Positions 60,847 to 64,000 of a stretch of 64,000 nucleotides of DNA are shown piece by piece. Source of the stretch: an uncultured Bacteroidales bacterium (GTDB lineage: Bacteria > Bacteroidota > Bacteroidia > Bacteroidales > UBA932); assembly GCA_934680015.1 (NCBI GenBank), contig CAKUSP010000005.1:71065-135064 (forward strand), written 5' to 3'. Each line of letters opens with the position of its first letter. Position 1 is the first letter of the stretch. The notes below the pieces were generated by a model. That model saw only the letters and a list, made by a program, of their open reading frames with translations. It made no database searches and was not told where the DNA came from. The position numbers and the translations under genes were made by a program.

Positions 60847-62615
60847 ACAGGTACGCAGAGCGAATAGAGCATTTGCGCGCATTTATGCGTGCGCGAGATT
60901 TGGATGCCGTAGTAATTTACAATTCAGATCCTCATCTTAGTGAATATCCGGCACTTCGATGGAAACAAGTTGAATGGCTTACCGGATTTACTGGAGAGGC
61001 TGGGGATGTGGTAGTAACTATGGATGAGGCCTATTTGTGGACGGATAGCAGGTATTTCATACAGGCGGAAAGTCAACTGGATGGTACAGGGGTTAAGCTT
61101 CAAAAAGCCCGTATTCCAGGATCTGTGAGTATTGATGAGTGGTTATTGGCTAGTCAAGGTGATAGTGCACGAGTAGGTGTGGATTCTTTTTGTACTTCGG
61201 TAGAGGATTACAAATCGTTGATAGCGCGTTTTGATGTAGTGTGCATTCCGGATATGCTTACCCCACTTTGGAAAGATCGGCCAGGTATTGCTCAAACACC
61301 TATTTATAGCATAAATCCTGGAGAGAGTGTGGAGGAAAAACTGGATTGGCTCATGGAAACATTATCCGAAAATGGGTGTGATTGTATTATTATATCTGCT
61401 TTAGACGAGATAGCATGGCTGCTTAATGTGAGGGCAAGTGATATAGAATATACTCCGGTAGTGATTTCCTACCTTTTAGTCGGAAGGGATGGGGTGAAGT
61501 GGTTCGCTTTGAAAGATGAAATAGAAGATGATAAGACTTCTGCCACTATAGAGCTGTTGGCCTCGAAAGGGATAAGATGCCTTCCTTATAACGAAGTGTC
61601 TATAGAAATAAGTTCTTTAGAAGATGCCCTAATATGGGTAGATCGGCAAACGCTCAATATAGAAATATTTTCAGCAATTAAGTGTAAAAAATATTTTGCC
61701 CCAAGTCCGATCCAAACACGTAAAGCCATAAAGAATCCAGTTGAAATAGATAATATGCGAGAGACACATCTACGCGATGGCGTGGCTATTGAGAATTTCT
61801 TATATTGGCTGGAGAATAAAGTGAATGATGGCAGTAGGGTAAGCGAATGGGATGCAGCCCTAAAACTTGCAGACTTCAGGAGGCAGATAGATGATTATAT
61901 GGAGAATAGTTTTGAAACTATTTCGGCTTATGGCGCCGGTGCTGCTCTTCCTCATTATCATACTCCATCTCAAAATGCCCCTCTTCTTGCGCCTTCCGGG
62001 CTATATCTTAATGATTCTGGAGGCCAATTTTTACATGGTACTACGGACATTACTCGAACGATACCGTTGGGCGTTTGTACTGATTTGGAGAAAAGGGATT
62101 ACACATTGGTATTAAAGGCTCATATAGATTTAGCCTCGTCTGTTTTTCCTTCAGGAATTCCAGGATGTAGACTCGATGCGGTGGCAAGAGAGGCTTTATG
62201 GAGGTATAGGGTGGATTTTGGACATGGAACAGGTCATGGAGTTGGTTATTTTTTAGGAGTGCATGAAGGACCTGCGCAAATTCGTCAGAATTTAAGCGGT
62301 GTCGGGCTTTTCTCCGGCATGATAACATCTATAGAACCAGGGATTTATCGTGAGGGTATGTTCGGAGTGCGTCACGAAAATTTGTATCTTATAGTCGACG
62401 CAGGCGAAAGCGAATTCGGACATTTTTTAAGATTCGAACCGCTAACCATGTGTCATTTCGATACTTCTATACTGGACCTTTCTTTGTTGGATGAATGGGA
62501 GATGGAATGGCTTAATGATTATAATCGTAGGGTGTACGAGAGTATAGGGGCTTTCCTTGATGAACCGGTGCGAAGCTGGCTTAGGGAAAAGACGAAGCCC
62601 GTAAATAATAACTAG
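60843..62615 (+). CDS. pepP: Xaa-Pro aminopeptidase (M24)
   Basis: A 590-residue metallopeptidase of the eukaryote-like APP group with three domains. Two creatinase-type N-domains begin RIEHLRAFMRARDLDAVVIY. The C-terminal pita-bread domain holds the metal site: Asp in LNDSGGQFLHGTTDITRT, His in DFGHGTGHGVGYFLGVHEGP, Glu in TSIEPGIYREG and Glu in GVRHENLYLIV. It removes an N-terminal residue preceding proline. The length (about 590) matches this group better than the 430-residue E. coli type. A terminator follows. Confidence 0.95.
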   Translation: MNRYAERIEHLRAFMRARDLDAVVIYNSDPHLSEYPALRWKQVEWLTGFTGEAGDVVVTMDEAYLWTDSRYFIQAESQLDGTGVKLQKARIPGSVSIDEWLLASQGDSARVGVDSFCTSVEDYKSLIARFDVVCIPDMLTPLWKDRPGIAQTPIYSINPGESVEEKLDWLMETLSENGCDCIIISALDEIAWLLNVRASDIEYTPVVISYLLVGRDGVKWFALKDEIEDDKTSATIELLASKGIRCLPYNEVSIEISSLEDALIWVDRQTLNIEIFSAIKCKKYFAPSPIQTRKAIKNPVEIDNMRETHLRDGVAIENFLYWLENKVNDGSRVSEWDAALKLADFRRQIDDYMENSFETISAYGAGAALPHYHTPSQNAPLLAPSGLYLNDSGGQFLHGTTDITRTIPLGVCTDLEKRDYTLVLKAHIDLASSVFPSGIPGCRLDAVAREALWRYRVDFGHGTGHGVGYFLGVHEGPAQIRQNLSGVGLFSGMITSIEPGIYREGMFGVRHENLYLIVDAGESEFGHFLRFEPLTMCHFDTSILDLSLLDEWEMEWLNDYNRRVYESIGAFLDEPVRSWLREKTKPVNNN

Positions 62616-62649
62616 CTTCATCCTTCCAATTTAAAAAGTTACTTAGGTT

Positions 62650-62681
62650 ATCATTAGGCGAATTATAATTTGCCTAATGAT
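62650..62681. terminator. Bidirectional terminator between pepP and the RHS leader
   Basis: ATCATTAGGC (62650-62659) pairs perfectly with GCCTAATGAT (62672-62681); the loop contains a further palindrome AATTATAATT. A run of four T follows on the plus strand. It ends pepP and, in reverse, the leader gene. Confidence 0.8.
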
Positions 62682-62683
62682 TT

Positions 62684-62815
62684 TCAGTCTTGGTTATAAA
62701 CCGCCTTTTTCTCTACTCTATTCCCGGCATCATCATAGGTATATTCTACTACATTGTCTGTAGTTACACATACAAGCAAAATGCTTGTTAGGATTGCCAT
62801 TAAATTAATTTTCAT
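62684..62815 (-). CDS. Short secreted RHS leader (signal peptide plus one YD repeat), right-end copy
   Basis: A 43-codon gene reading MKINLMAILTSILLVCVTTD then NVVEYTYDDAGNRVEKK and a short tail AVYNQD. It is homologous to 24588-24707 in signal sequence and RHS repeat, but the codons after the repeat differ. It too stops after one repeat. Upstream on the same strand are a decayed lipoprotein tail and the barstar-like gene. Confidence 0.6.
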   Translation of the reverse strand: MKINLMAILTSILLVCVTTDNVVEYTYDDAGNRVEKKAVYNQD

Positions 62816-62854
62816 ATTGTTAACACTTTGTTATTTCTCAAAAATACCACCATA

Positions 62855-62947
62855 ATCCAAGATTTCTCTTTTCATTATCTATTGAGGTATCTCCATATTC
62901 CGAAATAATGATTTAGTACTTTGGCCATGTTTTTATGTCTTTCATCT
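62855..62947 (-). pseudogene. Decayed 3' end of an RHS-associated lipoprotein gene
   Basis: The minus strand encodes MKDIKTWPKY, a stop, then IIISEYGDTSIDNEKRN. This matches the tail of lipoprotein 3 (MKDIKMWPKYEDVISEYGNI, SIDNEKRN). The order decayed lipoprotein tail followed by RHS leader is the same as at 24470-24707. Confidence 0.65.
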
Positions 62948-62990
62948 GTTATAAAAAGATATCTTCTATGCCATTATACAGTTGTACTTT

Positions 62991-63713
62991 TTATTCATAT
63001 GATACGCCTAATTGCTTACATAATAAATCATAAATTTTTGATGCTTCTAAAATATCTTTTCCGCCCCATCTAGTAAATTTCACCCGAATAGCGTTTGTCC
63101 CATTATTTAAATCTATAGTCACCTTTTTTGAAATTCCCAACATTTTCCCTTTAATGGACAATTCATTAAAATCGGTCAATAAATTCGCCCTATCATACTG
63201 AATACCATCAATAACAAGTCGATCAATACTATTAAAGCATTCCATAATAATATTCAAATGTAATGGTTTAATTATTATAGGTAAAGAATATAACATGTGC
63301 CAATAACCTTTTTCATAATACGAATAAACTCCATTTATTAAATCTATAAAACTCTTATCCTCAATGTTAAACCACATTACTAAATTAGCATAATCATCTT
63401 TATACCAAACTTTATTATAGATATTAACGCTTTTTAAAACTTCAACATATTGCCTTAATCCCATATTTGAGTTACATTCAAATTTTTCATGAAAAAGTAT
63501 AATCGGGGTTTTACTATAATACGATAGGTTAATTAAAGCATCATTAAACCCATCCAAATTATCGTCTCTAAATGGGATGTTAATTTTCTCGTATATATAA
63601 TTAATTGTATCATACAAAGAAAAGTTAGTGGCTTCTATAATAATACCACCTTTATCATTAAGTACTATTTTTTTTATATTTTTCCCTTCTCTTGCACTAT
63701 AAAACTTAATCAT
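62991..63713 (-). CDS. Barstar-like immunity protein with extra C-terminal domain
   Basis: A 240-residue protein without signal peptide. Residues about 15-95 look like barstar: a leader helix TINYIYEKINIPFRDDNLDG then FNDALINLSYYSKTPIILFHEKF, which parallels the barstar helix-loop (LPxxYGxNLDALxDxL...PLVLxW). Barstar is about 90 residues, so the remaining ~130 residues (with YWHMLYSLPIIIKPLHLNII and VTIDLNNGTNAIRVKF) form an additional domain I do not recognise. It starts 2 bases after the stop of the barnase-family segment, the expected toxin-immunity order. It would inhibit the cognate RNase in the cytoplasm. Confidence 0.72.
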   Translation of the reverse strand: MIKFYSAREGKNIKKIVLNDKGGIIIEATNFSLYDTINYIYEKINIPFRDDNLDGFNDALINLSYYSKTPIILFHEKFECNSNMGLRQYVEVLKSVNIYNKVWYKDDYANLVMWFNIEDKSFIDLINGVYSYYEKGYWHMLYSLPIIIKPLHLNIIMECFNSIDRLVIDGIQYDRANLLTDFNELSIKGKMLGISKKVTIDLNNGTNAIRVKFTRWGGKDILEASKIYDLLCKQLGVSYE

Positions 63714-63715
63714 AT

Positions 63716-63889
63716 TTATGGTCTAAACTTTATAAATGTTTTAAAATGATCTGGGGTATAGTACCAAGACCCATTTTTCCCCACAACTATTCTTAAATGT
63801 CCTGGCCCGCTAATATTTTCTGAAGGTACTACATATTCATGATAAGTAGTATTAGATGGTAAAATAGACTCTCTATTTTCATAAATAGT
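63716..63889 (-). pseudogene. C-terminal part of a barnase-family RNase toxin tip, upstream frame broken
   Basis: A 57-codon open segment reads YENRESILPSNTTYHEYVV, then GHLRIVVGKNGSWYYTPDHF and KTFIKFRP before the stop. This corresponds to the end of barnase (NREGKLP..., RILYSSD..., DHYQTFTKIR): the catalytic-region Arg and the His of DHF are present. An in-frame stop (63890-63892) precedes it. Just upstream the other frame gives KNGSI, which would join YENRES if about ten bases were removed, so an insertion seems to have broken the gene. It could still be a silent tip cassette. Confidence 0.65.
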
Positions 63890-64000
63890 TTACAATACTA
63901 CCATTTTTTAAACAGGTACAGTATTGTTCTTAGTTAATGCCAAGCAACCTGACGAATGTAGAGTTTGCTTGGTACTGTATGGTTGATTCCTTGGTGACGA
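63890..64000. other. Window edge: nested inverted repeat upstream of the RNase tip
   Basis: CCAAGCAA (63940-63947) pairs with TTGCTTGG (63965-63972), and outside it TACAGTA (63917-63923) pairs with TACTGTA (63973-63979). No gene is readable through the segment in any frame. It could be a recombination end or a hairpin; the window stops too soon to tell. Confidence 0.35.

Noticed and set aside
63917..63979. Integron attC site
   Set aside because: The inverted repeat lacks the GTTRRRY/RYYYAAC core boxes and there is no integrase or cassette array.
1..64000. CRISPR array
   Set aside because: No regularly spaced identical repeats were found; the repeats present are dispersed or are the thyA duplication.

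Overview
The window looks like a contig from a gut- or oral-type member of the Bacteroidota, most likely order Bacteroidales; the family cannot be fixed from the sequence. The evidence is the moderately AT-rich DNA, -7 promoter boxes of the TAnnTTTG type instead of Shine-Dalgarno signals, paired TonB-dependent receptors and lipoproteins, DUF4249, DUF2147, DUF3109 and HYC_CC_PP-like proteins, a second EF-G (FusA2), and short secreted RHS proteins with lipoprotein arrays.

Layout. 1-8355 (+): the 3' part of mfd, then a dense run of coaX, an outer-membrane barrel, a TPR protein, lptC, ppiD and galK. 8352-14400: a nuclease/phosphatase-fold protein, ychF, rsmA, folA, add and mazG. 13995-20017: a probable metal-handling group (Cys/His-rich exported protein, TonB receptor, HMA protein with a metallothionein-like tail) with a GH2 glycosidase inside it. 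20039-25557: an accessory island holding a compact RHS protein with an HEYGH metalloprotease-like tip, three related lipoproteins and several gene remnants, flanked by two nearly identical copies of thyA. 25590-31004: a secreted HExxH protein with a barrel-like C-terminus, a CpXC protein and fusA2. 31057-31879: decayed genes (sigma-factor tail, DUF1016 nuclease) plus a dispersed intergenic repeat. 31925-39294: rnhB, mrp, mutS, and a TonB receptor with a DUF4249 lipoprotein. 39284-45339 (-): DUF2147, tRNA-Leu(TAA), and the cell-shape operon mreBCD-mrdA-rodA. 45602-51466: ispD, an Lrp-type regulator, topA and PBP1a. 51492-55742: an alpha/beta hydrolase, a membrane-anchored MurF-like ligase, a Ddl with an odd insertion, and prmC. 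55845-62615: a lipoprotein, a Nif3 protein, an M16-like protein without a zinc motif, DUF3109 and a Xaa-Pro aminopeptidase. 62616-64000 (-): a second RHS-type accessory area with an RHS leader, a barstar-like immunity gene and the tail of a barnase-family RNase.

How it fits together. Most of the window is housekeeping: envelope building, DNA repair, translation and nucleotide metabolism. The interesting material is two polymorphic-toxin areas about 37 kb apart. Both carry the same module: the 3' end of a lipoprotein gene followed by a short secreted leader ending in one RHS (YDDAGNR) repeat. One area has a metalloprotease tip, the other a barnase-type RNase tip with a barstar-type immunity protein. 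This suggests a shared cassette system that swaps toxin tips. The thyA duplication around the first area looks like recent integration or amplification by homologous recombination.
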